From: Alphaproteobacteria bacterium
GTDB taxonomy: Bacteria; Pseudomonadota; Alphaproteobacteria; Rhizobiales; Xanthobacteraceae
Direction: 5' to 3'
Length of the DNA stretch: 6,210 nt
Assembly (NCBI GenBank): GCA_005884855.1
Contig: VAZS01000301.1
Span: forward strand, 1-6,210
The position numbers and the translations under genes were made by a program. The notes under the pieces were generated by a model that did no database searches, had not been told where the DNA came from, and worked only from the letters and a program-made list of their open reading frames with translations. Shown piece by piece: positions 1-5,629 of this stretch. Within the stretch, counting starts at the first letter, position 1. Each line of letters opens with the position of its first letter.

Positions 1-88
1 GGTTGGGCCATCTCGTGTTTTCCCGACCCAATCAGAGCATATGCTCACGATGTGGGCAACAACCATCAATGTGTCCTGCGGGCCAGAA

Positions 89-131
89 GGGCGGCGCAGC
101 ACTGCCAAGATGGGCGGCGCAGCGCTGCCAA
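89..131. repeat. Two-copy tandem repeat with palindromic core
   Basis: Two 20-nt copies starting GGGCGGCGCAGC lie at 89-108 and 112-131 (period 23) and differ at one base (A101 versus G124). The core of the second copy, GCAGCGCTGC at 119-128, is a perfect 10-bp palindrome; the first copy has GCAGCACTGC at 96-105. It sits just upstream of the recombinase stub. A related GGCG-AGCGCTGCC motif recurs twice near 4187-4218. Function unknown; it could be part of a dispersed palindromic repeat or a relic of the mobile element. Confidence 0.7.
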
Positions 132-188
132 AACGGAATGGGCCGCGATTCTTTGGGCTGCGCTCGACATGAAATAAGGCGGGCGCCG

Positions 189-314
189 ATGCCAAGTGAA
201 ACCAAGCATCTCCGCTGCGCGATCTATACCCGCAAATCCACTGAGCATGGCCTGGAGCAGGAGTTCAATTCACTGGATGCCCGACTCGAGGCCTGCGAAG
301 CCTACACTTCCTGA
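189..314 (+). pseudogene. Large serine recombinase, N-terminal stub
   Basis: The 41-residue frame starts MPSETKHLRCAIYTRKS and continues through STEHGLEQEFNSLDA, the N-terminal signature of resolvase/invertase-type large serine recombinases. The YTRKS segment (residues 13-17) carries the expected nucleophile, Ser17. The frame stops at a TGA (312-314) right after EACEAYTS, where intact members continue with the rest of the resolvase domain and a recombinase domain of several hundred residues. I find no continuation in the other + frames. An AAGG at 176-179 could serve as ribosome binding site for the ATG at 189. The frame is also open upstream to position 3, but that part does not look like the family. 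Without the remainder of the catalytic domain it cannot be active, so it is best read as a relic of a phage or integrative element. Confidence 0.8.
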
Positions 315-589
315 AACGTGCTCATTCTGCCGGCATCGCAAAAGTTTCAACGAGGACCGTTGGTCGCTGCTTCGTCGCGCGGCGTTCATCATCGCAGAGC
401 CCGCGGAATTCCAACGCGAAATAAATTCGTAGATCGGACACACCGCGGCTGCTGCATAAGCGGTTCAATACGTACCATCATCGCATTGCAGCAACGGCAA
501 ATTGCCCGCGGTACGCAACAATTCGATCCCTGGATAGTTCGGTAATCGAAAGCTGGCTCAACACGCTGGCTCGGGGCTGGAGTTCGCCC
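315..589. other. Gene-free region between recombinase stub and transport unit
   Basis: I see no recognisable coding sequence here. The short + frames at 318-545 and up to 432 resemble no family I know and do not continue the recombinase. Because it precedes the DUF3311-symporter pair, the promoter of that unit should lie here, but I could not find a convincing -35/-10 pair or a sigma-54 (GG-N10-GC type) site. Confidence 0.5.
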
Positions 590-769
590 ATGTGGATCCT
601 GTTGCTAGTGCCTTTCGTCGGCTTGTTGTGGGTGCCGTTCTACAATTCCTTGGAGCCGGCGCTGTTCGGGTTTCCGTTCTTCTACTGGTACCAGCTGGCA
701 TGGGTGCCGCTCAGTTCCCTGCTGATCTGGCTGGTCTATCGCAGCCGCGCGCCCGACGAAGCTCCATGA
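590..769 (+). CDS. DUF3311 small membrane protein, partner of the symporter
   Basis: This 59-residue protein begins MWILLLVPFVGLLWVPFYN, continues EPALFGFPFFYWYQLAWVP and ends with RSRAPDEAP. That is the usual make-up of DUF3311 proteins: two membrane helices (about residues 2-18 and 30-50) joined by a short loop with the conserved LFGFPFFYWYQ stretch. Such proteins are typically encoded just before a sodium:solute symporter and are thought to be accessory to it; the exact role is unknown. The ATG at 590 is preceded by GGAG (579-582) with a 7-nt gap. The frame is open further upstream, but no better start with a binding site is visible. The stop lies 30 nt before the symporter start, so the two are very probably co-transcribed. 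The gene is short enough to be missed by length-filtered gene calls. Confidence 0.88.
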   Translation: MWILLLVPFVGLLWVPFYNSLEPALFGFPFFYWYQLAWVPLSSLLIWLVYRSRAPDEAP

Positions 770-784
770 TTCTGGGCAAAATCC

Positions 785-792
785 AGGGAAGG
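785..792 (+). promoter_or_regulatory. Ribosome binding site of the symporter
   Basis: AGGGAAGG lies 7 nt before the ATG at 800 and supports that start. It falls in the 30-nt gap after the DUF3311 gene. Confidence 0.7.
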
Positions 793-799
793 TTGCGTC

Positions 800-2299
800 A
801 TGGCTGATCGGATCGACTGGATTGCTCTCGCGATCTTTCTTTTCTTCTTTGCCCTTGTCACCGTGATGGGCTTCTTCGCCGCGCGCTGGAAATCCGGCCC
901 GGTCGGCGCGCATCTTGATCAATGGGGCCTGGGCGGACGGCAATTCGGCACCTGGATCACCTGGTTTCTGCTCGGAGGCGATTTCTACACTGCCTACACC
1001 GTGATTGCGGTGCCGGCGCTGGTCTATGCGGTCGGCGCCTACGGCTTTTTCGCGCTGCCCTACACGATCATCGTCTATCCCTTTGTGTTCGCGGTGATGC
1101 CCTTGTTGTGGACGACGGCGCATGCCCATGGCTATGTCACCGCGGCCGACGTGGTACACGGGACGTACAATTCGCGCGGCCTCGAATTTGCGATTGCGAT
1201 CACCGGCATTGTGGCGACCATGCCCTATATCGCCCTACAACTGATCGGGATGGGCGTGGTGATCAAGGCGATGGGCCTGACCGGCGAATTGCCGATCGTC
1301 GCGGCCTTCATCATACTTGCGTTGTACACCTACAGCTCCGGTCTTCGCGCGCCGGCGCTGATCGCCTTCGTCAAGGACATCATGATCTACATCGTGGTGC
1401 TGGTCGCGGTGGTCGTGGTGCCTGCGAAGCTTGGCGGCTATGGCGCGGTGTTCGCCGCCGCCAACGAGGCGTTCACCGTAAAGGGTGGGGACACCGGTCT
1501 GATCTTGAAGCCGTCGCAAATGCTGGCCTACGCCACGCTTGCGTTGGGTTCGGCGCTGGCCGCTTTCATGTACCCGCACACCTTGACCGGAATTTTCGCA
1601 TCGAAGTCGGCTGATACAATCCGCAAAAACGCGGTCCTGCTGCCGGCCTACACGTTGCTATTGGGCCTGATCGCGCTGCTCGGCTACATGGCCTATGCTG
1701 CCCACATCAAGGTGTCATCGCCCAACGACGTCGTGCCCGTCTTGTTCAAGGTGCTATTCCCCTCATGGTTTGCCGGTTTTGCGTTTTCGGCGATCGCGAT
1801 TGGCGCGCTGGTGCCGGCTGCGGTGATGAGCATCGGAGCGGCCAATCTGTTCACCCGTAATGTCTGGAAATCCTACATCGATCCCGGCATCAGCCACGCC
1901 GGCGAGGCCGCTGTGGCCAAGATTGCGTCGCTGATCGTCAAGCTCGGCGCGCTTGCCTTCACGCTGCTCTTGCCGACTCAATACGCGCTCGATCTGCAAT
2001 TGCTCGGGGGTCTTTGGATTCTGCAGATCTTTCCCGCCCTGGTGTTCGGATTGTTCACGCGCTGGTTCCGCGCGGAAGGCCTGCTGCTCGGGTGGGCCGC
2101 GGGAATCCTGTGGGGATCGTGGACGGCGTGGAGCAACGGTTTGAAGCCTCTCGCCAGCATCAGTCTCGGCGAAGGCCATTATACGTTCTATGTCGGACTT
2201 GGCGCTCTGGTCCTCAATGTCGCCGTCGCAGCAATAGGGACCGTCGTGCTCTCGCGGGTCTCGCCCGACCGGCGGCACAGCCTTACTGCTCCGTCCTGA
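800..2299 (+). CDS. mctP: Sodium:solute symporter, MctP-type monocarboxylate permease
   Basis: This 499-residue inner-membrane protein belongs to the sodium:solute symporter (SSS) family, with about 13 hydrophobic segments (roughly residues 7-27, 48-72, 76-104, 128-156, 163-180, 186-208, 241-258, 278-300, 322-346, 375-391, 397-420, 426-445, 462-485). Conserved stretches include WGLGGRQFGTWITWFLLGGD (42-61), YTAYTVIAVPALVY (63-76), SSGLRAPALIAFVKD (179-193), and GALVPAAVMSIGAANLFTRN (335-354), the region of the SSS sodium site. Overall it closely resembles my memory of MctP of Rhizobium leguminosarum, which takes up lactate, pyruvate and related monocarboxylates. The upstream DUF3311 gene is the usual partner. 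The protein is full length without visible lesions. The substrate is inferred from family resemblance; another short-chain acid cannot be excluded. No clear intrinsic terminator is seen in the 65 bp before the convergent - strand gene. Confidence 0.9.
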   Translation: MADRIDWIALAIFLFFFALVTVMGFFAARWKSGPVGAHLDQWGLGGRQFGTWITWFLLGGDFYTAYTVIAVPALVYAVGAYGFFALPYTIIVYPFVFAVMPLLWTTAHAHGYVTAADVVHGTYNSRGLEFAIAITGIVATMPYIALQLIGMGVVIKAMGLTGELPIVAAFIILALYTYSSGLRAPALIAFVKDIMIYIVVLVAVVVVPAKLGGYGAVFAAANEAFTVKGGDTGLILKPSQMLAYATLALGSALAAFMYPHTLTGIFASKSADTIRKNAVLLPAYTLLLGLIALLGYMAYAAHIKVSSPNDVVPVLFKVLFPSWFAGFAFSAIAIGALVPAAVMSIGAANLFTRNVWKSYIDPGISHAGEAAVAKIASLIVKLGALAFTLLLPTQYALDLQLLGGLWILQIFPALVFGLFTRWFRAEGLLLGWAAGILWGSWTAWSNGLKPLASISLGEGHYTFYVGLGALVLNVAVAAIGTVVLSRVSPDRRHSLTAPS

Positions 2300-2364
2300 C
2301 GCCCGATACTGGGTGTCCGGGTCGAGCATTGCCGGTGTGATTTGGCCGCACAAAATACCGACCG

Positions 2365-3747
2365 TCACCGCGCCAGCGTTACCTCCGCATCAGTAGTCGG
2401 ATCGAGTTTCGAGTAGATGCCGAAGAACATGCCGACGTCGGCGCTGCCGGTGCGAACCGGGTACGAGGACTGCTTGAGTTTGACGTCGTTGGCGAGCAGC
2501 GCCCGCAGACCATCCCAGTCGCGCTGGTTGAACAGCGTAGTATAGCGCGCCACCATTGATGAGGCTGGCCGTGCAGCCGGAAACAGGCGAGCCTGCGCAT
2601 TGATCTCGCGAAGTCGCGCGCGGCCCCGCGCCAGATGGCCCTTCACGGCGTCGACCGTGAGGTCGAGGAGCGCAGCTATCTCGGACAGCTGCTCGTCGAG
2701 CACATCCTTCAAGATGACGACGCTGCGCTGCATGGCGGGAAGTTCGGCAAAGCGCGACACGGCGGTCTTGACCGCTTCCTGCCGCATCAGCGTCTCTACG
2801 GGGTCGGGGTGCGCCTGATCGGCGACATCGACGGCGGCCTCGATCGGTTCGGTCCGCCGCACGGCGCGGCCGCGCAACAGATCGAGAGCGCGGTTGTGGG
2901 CGATCCGGAACAGCCAGGGGCGAAGCGGCGGGGTTTCCACCACGCCTTGTTGCTCCATTTCCTTGAGCGCCACGACGGCCCGAACGAGCGTGTCCTGCAC
3001 GACATCCTCGCCGTCGATCACCGATCCCATCAGCCGCGCGCAATAGCGATGCAATTCTGGCTTCGGGTCTTCCAGCACGGATACCACTTTCTCGCCGAAT
3101 TCGCGGGGCGGCATCGGCGCGCCGAAGCCGGCCAAAAACGCTTCGGCCGTGATACCCATACTGCGCGCATAAGCGTTGGCTCCGGCGTCGCCGACGCCGG
3201 TGCCGCCGATGATTTGCTGCGGCACGATCGCCTGGAAGCGGATTCCAAGATGCTTCTGCTGCGCGATGCCGTTGGCGTACTTCGCCATGAACCAGAGCAT
3301 ACGCTTGGCGCCGCCGTAGCCGCCTGACATTGGCGATCCGTTGATGGCAGCCCCGCTCGATCCCACCAGCACCCGGCTGCCGGGCTTGAGCGGCAGGTTC
3401 AGCGCCGCCTGCAGCCAATAGAGCCCGGCCTTGACGTCGGTTTCCCAGGCAACGGTGAAATCCGCCCAGCTCACCTGGTCGAACCGGCCCATCGGAGGCT
3501 TGGCGCCGGCGTTCAGCACCAGGATATCCGGGCGGGTCTGGCCGAGGATGCGTTTGGCGGCGGTCTCCTCCGTCACGTCGGCGGCAATCGTCACCACGCC
3601 GAGCCGGGCGCGGACGGAATCGAGCGCTTCGACTTCGCGGGCGACGACCGTCACTATTGCGCTGCGCGCGACGAGCGCCTCGACCAGCCCGAGGCCAAGC
3701 CCGCGGCTTCCGCCGGTGACGACGATCTTTTTGTCGTTGAGGCTCAT
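2365..3747 (-). CDS. Short-chain dehydrogenase fused in frame to an ECF sigma factor
   Basis: One uninterrupted 460-residue frame holds two proteins that are normally separate. Residues 1-228 are a classical short-chain dehydrogenase/reductase: cofactor motif TGGSRGLG (11-18), NAG (79-81), serine pair 130-131, and YGGAK with Tyr144 and Lys148. From residue 229 (codon at 3063-3061) it becomes an ECF sigma-70 factor. Region 2 contains ELHRYCARLMGSVIDGEDVV (231-250) and RPWLFRIAHNRALDLLRGR (276-294); region 4 spans about 321-382 with LPAMQRSVVILKDVL and a helix-turn-helix around EIAALLDLTVDAVKGHLARG. Residues 398-447 begin a SnoaL-like domain (ARYTTLFNQRDWDGLRALLA) that ends after about 50 residues in an unrelated tail. 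The SDR lacks roughly its last 20 residues and the sigma factor its usual short N-terminal lead-in, which points to a deletion between two adjacent genes. The ATG has AGGAG (3755-3759) 7 nt upstream. All SDR catalytic residues and both sigma regions remain, so either half could in principle function, but decay is equally likely. Confidence 0.85.
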   Translation of the reverse strand: MSLNDKKIVVTGGSRGLGLGLVEALVARSAIVTVVAREVEALDSVRARLGVVTIAADVTEETAAKRILGQTRPDILVLNAGAKPPMGRFDQVSWADFTVAWETDVKAGLYWLQAALNLPLKPGSRVLVGSSGAAINGSPMSGGYGGAKRMLWFMAKYANGIAQQKHLGIRFQAIVPQQIIGGTGVGDAGANAYARSMGITAEAFLAGFGAPMPPREFGEKVVSVLEDPKPELHRYCARLMGSVIDGEDVVQDTLVRAVVALKEMEQQGVVETPPLRPWLFRIAHNRALDLLRGRAVRRTEPIEAAVDVADQAHPDPVETLMRQEAVKTAVSRFAELPAMQRSVVILKDVLDEQLSEIAALLDLTVDAVKGHLARGRARLREINAQARLFPAARPASSMVARYTTLFNQRDWDGLRALLANDVKLKQSSYPVRTGSADVGMFFGIYSKLDPTTDAEVTLAR

Positions 3748-3754
3748 CGTTCTG

Positions 3755-3759
3755 CTCCT
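3755..3759 (-). promoter_or_regulatory. Ribosome binding site of the SDR-sigma gene
   Basis: Read on the - strand this is AGGAG, 7 nt before the ATG at 3747-3745. It supports the SDR start independently of the 4-nt overlap (ATGA) created by the frameshifted upstream gene. Confidence 0.65.
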
Positions 3760-3808
3760 GTTTCAGGTGTCCATGTGTAAGCAGGACGATCGAGGCTCGG
3801 AAAGGGAG

Positions 3809-4109
3809 TCAGGATCTGGACCGATGTGCACCCTCTCCTCGGCTGGACATCAGCTTCAGCCAAGGCGCAGTGTGGAACGCACTCATCAGCAGGTACATCG
3901 GGACCATTCCCGCTCAGCGGTGACGTACCCGCGATCGAACACAACGCATCCGCCGATCCGCCACCGAGTACCCAAGTCAGCAGCGCCATCGTCGCAAACG
4001 TCGGCGCGGCCGCAAGGTATAGAAAAACGGCGGCGCCTGTCGCTGCCGAGTTGCCGTTTTCACTGCGGATCGCGCCGGGGCCGCGAACGACGGTACGAGT
4101 CTCGCTCAT
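3809..4109 (-). pseudogene. Small membrane protein broken by a 1-nt frameshift
   Basis: The frame starts at the ATG at 4109-4107, with AGGAGGAG (4124-4117) 7 nt upstream. It encodes a hydrophobic helix around residues 26-50 (AAVFLYLAAAPTFATMALL) and reaches GTSPLSG at residue 67. The original frame then turns polar and runs on to a TGA at 3746-3744. Dropping one T at 3907/3908 instead gives MVPMYLLMSAFHTAPWLKLM, a second helix of the type I remember from conserved small proteins of Bradyrhizobium and relatives, and a stop at 3811-3809. The restored product is 99 residues with two helices. The family has no function known to me. It lies between DUF899 and the SDR-sigma gene on the same strand, so probably in one transcript. 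The unshifted 121-residue product may still be made, but its C-terminal half is not native. A sequencing error is the main alternative to a real mutation. Confidence 0.75.
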
Positions 4110-4166
4110 GTTTGCTCTCCTCCTGCAACAGGGCCCAGTTGCGGCGCCGGCGAGCCCGGCCCCGCT

Positions 4167-4223
4167 GGCGCGGCAGCACTCTTTTAGGCGAGCGCTGCCG
4201 CTTTAGGCGAGCGCTGCCGCGCC
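4167..4223. repeat. Long inverted repeat enclosing a tandem duplication
   Basis: GGCGCGGCAGCACT (4167-4180) and AGCGCTGCCGCGCC (4210-4223) can pair over 14 bp with one G-T wobble. Between and across them lies a tandem duplication, a 20-nt copy at 4181-4200 and a 19-nt copy at 4201-4219, both built on TTTAGGCGAGCGCTGCCG. The inner AGCGCTGCCG (4191-4200) can pair with the same left arm, so two alternative hairpins are possible. It begins 9 nt after the DUF899 stop and precedes the membrane-protein gene. No U-run follows on either strand, so it is not a standard intrinsic terminator. It could be an mRNA-stabilising or attenuating hairpin, or a palindromic repeat insertion. Confidence 0.75.
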
Positions 4224-4231
4224 TTATCGGA

Positions 4232-5008
4232 CTAGCTGTCGCGTTTCCGGAAGGCGGCCTCGCCGGCGTCCGACACTTCGACCCATTTCGGGTCGGGCGC
4301 GGCGTCGGGGATGTAACTCTCGTTCCAGTTCCACCACTTGTACGGCCGGGTCTGGGGATAGCCCTCCGGCGAGTCCTCCCACTCTTCCTGGCGCCCGAGC
4401 GCGGTCATGTCGAGGTAGCTCCAGAGGGTGCCCATCGCCTCGTCGCCGCGGCCATTGATGAAGTAGGTGCGGAACACGCGCTCGCCTTCGCGGATGAACG
4501 CGTTGTGGCCGTGCCATTCATCGACCCCGAAGTCGGCGTCGAAGCTGTCGGTGATAGTGTACCAGGGGATTTCCCAGCCCATTCGCGCCTTCAGGCGCGC
4601 GATGTCGGCCTGCGGTGCACGCGAGGCATACACCAGCGTCGTGTCGCGCGCGTTCAGGTGGACGAGGTTGCTGACCTGGTCGGCCCCGAGCGAACAGCCA
4701 ATGCAGGCGTGCTCCGGCCAGCCGTGCACCCCAGGCTCGAAAAAGGCGCGGTAGACGATCAGCTGACGGCGACCGTCGAACAAGTCAACCAGGCTCGCCT
4801 TCCCCGCAGGCCCGTCGAACGCGTACGCCTTCTCCACGGGTTGCCATGGCATCCTCCGGCGCTCGGCGGCCAGCGCGTCGCGCGCGCGGGTCAATTCCTT
4901 CTCCTTCACGAGCAACTGCTCGCGCGCGGCCGCCCACTCCTGCGGCGACACGATCGGCGGGGTTTTCATGGCGATCCGCTTCCTCCCATTCTCAGACGAT
5001 GTCTGCAT
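4232..5008 (-). CDS. DUF899 family thioredoxin-like protein
   Basis: This 258-residue protein belongs to the DUF899 family, cytoplasmic proteins with a thioredoxin-like fold and no settled function, often next to SRPBCC, ArsR or ECF genes. Typical features are SPQEWAAAREQLLVKEKELTR near the N-terminus (21-41), LVDLFDGRRQLIVYRAFFEPG (73-93), a CxxC-type ACIGCSLGAD (101-110, Cys102 and Cys105), LNARDTTLVYASRAP (118-132), RMGWEIPWY (142-150) and the C-terminal YKWWNWNESY (223-232). Length and motifs are complete. The start at 5008 is chosen for the strong AGGAGG 6 nt upstream; ATG at 4969, before KTPPIVSPQEW, is an alternative that many relatives use. The frame is open to 5152 upstream, but that stretch is not family-like. 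It is the only gene of the - strand cluster without a visible lesion. Confidence 0.9.
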   Translation of the reverse strand: MQTSSENGRKRIAMKTPPIVSPQEWAAAREQLLVKEKELTRARDALAAERRRMPWQPVEKAYAFDGPAGKASLVDLFDGRRQLIVYRAFFEPGVHGWPEHACIGCSLGADQVSNLVHLNARDTTLVYASRAPQADIARLKARMGWEIPWYTITDSFDADFGVDEWHGHNAFIREGERVFRTYFINGRGDEAMGTLWSYLDMTALGRQEEWEDSPEGYPQTRPYKWWNWNESYIPDAAPDPKWVEVSDAGEAAFRKRDS

Positions 5009-5239
5009 GGTTGACCTCCTTTTTGCAGAATACTGTGTGTGGCGATAAATTCCGGTCGAGCACCCATCCTTAATTTGCGCGGTGCGGCTGCTCGTCGGCC
5101 GTGTAAATCGAGGACGTCTGGGCCTGCGAAGAGGAGTTACGCCGCCGTTCACTTTTGCGGCATCGCATAGAAATTCTCGGTTGAATGGTTGGAGCCGGGC
5201 GCGCGATCGGTTACGCGCGGCCCTCGCTCCCGACTGCGG
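5009..5239. other. Upstream region of DUF899, no gene recognised
   Basis: The region contains the DUF899 ribosome binding site (AGGAGG at 5020-5015, - strand) and the space back to the SRPBCC stop. Short frames on both strands here resemble nothing I know. I looked for an ECF-type promoter (for example TGTCAC-like -35 with CGTC -10) and for a sigma-70 pair upstream of DUF899 and found none that is convincing. Confidence 0.45.
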
Positions 5240-5440
5240 TCAGGCCGGAAGCCGCTGGTCGTACTCCTTCTGTAGACGGCTCGATCCGTCCCAGAATGGC
5301 GTTGGCTCGTTGCTTGTTGCGCGGGCGACAAGAATGTCGAGGTGCATATGCCAGCCAGCGCTGACCCTGAGCAAGATCGAGCGATCGGGCAGCCGGCGAC
5401 GGATCACGGTGAGCAGCACGTCCTCTCCCGTTGGATCCAA
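5240..5440 (-). pseudogene. SRPBCC/AHSA1-type protein, C-terminal remnant
   Basis: About 66 residues read GEDVLLTVIRRRLPDRSILL, then VSAGWHMHLDILVARA, then EPTPFWDGSSRLQKEYDQRL and stop after PA at 5242-5240. This matches the C-terminal third of SRPBCC proteins of the activator-of-Hsp90-ATPase (AHSA1) type: the last beta strand followed by the long C-terminal helix with the GWxxHLDxL pattern. The N-terminal two thirds are absent. At about 5431-5446 the sequence changes into the 3' end of an insertion sequence read on the other strand, and the SRPBCC frame closes at a stop near 5462. There is no good start codon or binding site (only a TTG at 5440). SRPBCC and DUF899 genes are often neighbours, so this was probably the gene ahead of DUF899 in the original cluster. 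Confidence 0.7.
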
Positions 5441-5580
5441 ACGCCGGCCAGAAACTCGGCATCAAGGAAGTCGACGAAGGCATTTGGCTCGTCAGCTTCA
5501 TGCATTATGATCTTGGATACTTCGACCTGGAGCAGAAAACCCTGCAATCCCTCGACAACCCGTTCGGCACGAGGTTGTGA
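5413..5580 (+). pseudogene. Transposase C-terminal fragment
   Basis: After an in-frame stop at 5410-5412, the frame reads LDPNAGQKLGIKEVDEGIWL and then VSFMHYDLGYFDLEQKTLQ, SLDNPFGTRL, stop at 5578-5580. The IKEVDEGIWLVSFM-YDLGYFD pattern is the usual C-terminus of DDE transposases from rhizobial insertion sequences, which I associate with IS481-like elements; the family is less certain than the transposase call. Family-like sequence starts about 5428-5431, so only some 50 residues remain and the catalytic DDE core is missing. The stop codon overlaps the first terminal repeat of the element. Confidence 0.75.
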
Positions 5581-5626
5581 CCCATGTCTTAGGTACGTTC
5601 CGTTACCCATGTCTCCGGGCCGGACA
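5428..5626 (+). mobile_element. 3' end of a truncated insertion sequence
   Basis: The remnant consists of the transposase C-terminus and the element's right end. The end carries two direct copies of ACCCATGTCT at 5580-5589 and 5605-5614 (25-nt period), probably transposase binding sites, and finishes with CCGGGCCGGACA, giving a CA end at 5626. Read inward from the - strand the end is TGTCCGGCCCGGAGACATGG, which fits terminal inverted repeats of rhizobial IS elements as I remember them. No left end is present in the window, so the element was cut by a deletion whose breakpoint lies near the palindrome TTGGATCCAA (5431-5440). Confidence 0.65.
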
Positions 5627-5629
5627 TTG

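Noticed and set aside
3..188. Upstream extension of the recombinase frame starting at position 3
   Set aside because: The added residues cover the tandem repeat and do not resemble recombinases; MPSETKHLRCAIYTRKS is the normal N-terminus.
605..1159. - strand frame of 184 codons opposite DUF3311 and the symporter
   Set aside because: The composition (many Arg, His, Gln, Asp) is that of an antisense shadow, and the + strand genes are clearly real.
2300..2364. Possible bidirectional terminator between the symporter and the sigma gene
   Set aside because: Only short imperfect dyads and no U-runs; not enough to call.
2390..3418. - strand frame of 342 codons overlapping the SDR-sigma gene
   Set aside because: Arg/Ala-rich out-of-frame shadow; every recognisable motif is in the 460-residue frame.
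3744..3808. Polar C-terminal half of the 121-residue frame as a new domain
   Set aside because: It is explained by reading past a single-base insertion; the native-looking continuation is in the next frame and ends at 3809.
3431..5014. Long + strand open frame of 527 codons
   Set aside because: It lies antisense across the SDR, membrane-protein and DUF899 genes, is Arg/Pro/Ala-rich without domain resemblance, and is the expected shadow of GC-rich - strand coding.
5009..5152. N-terminal extension of DUF899 to 5152
   Set aside because: The extra 48 residues are not family-like, while a strong AGGAGG precedes the ATG at 5008.
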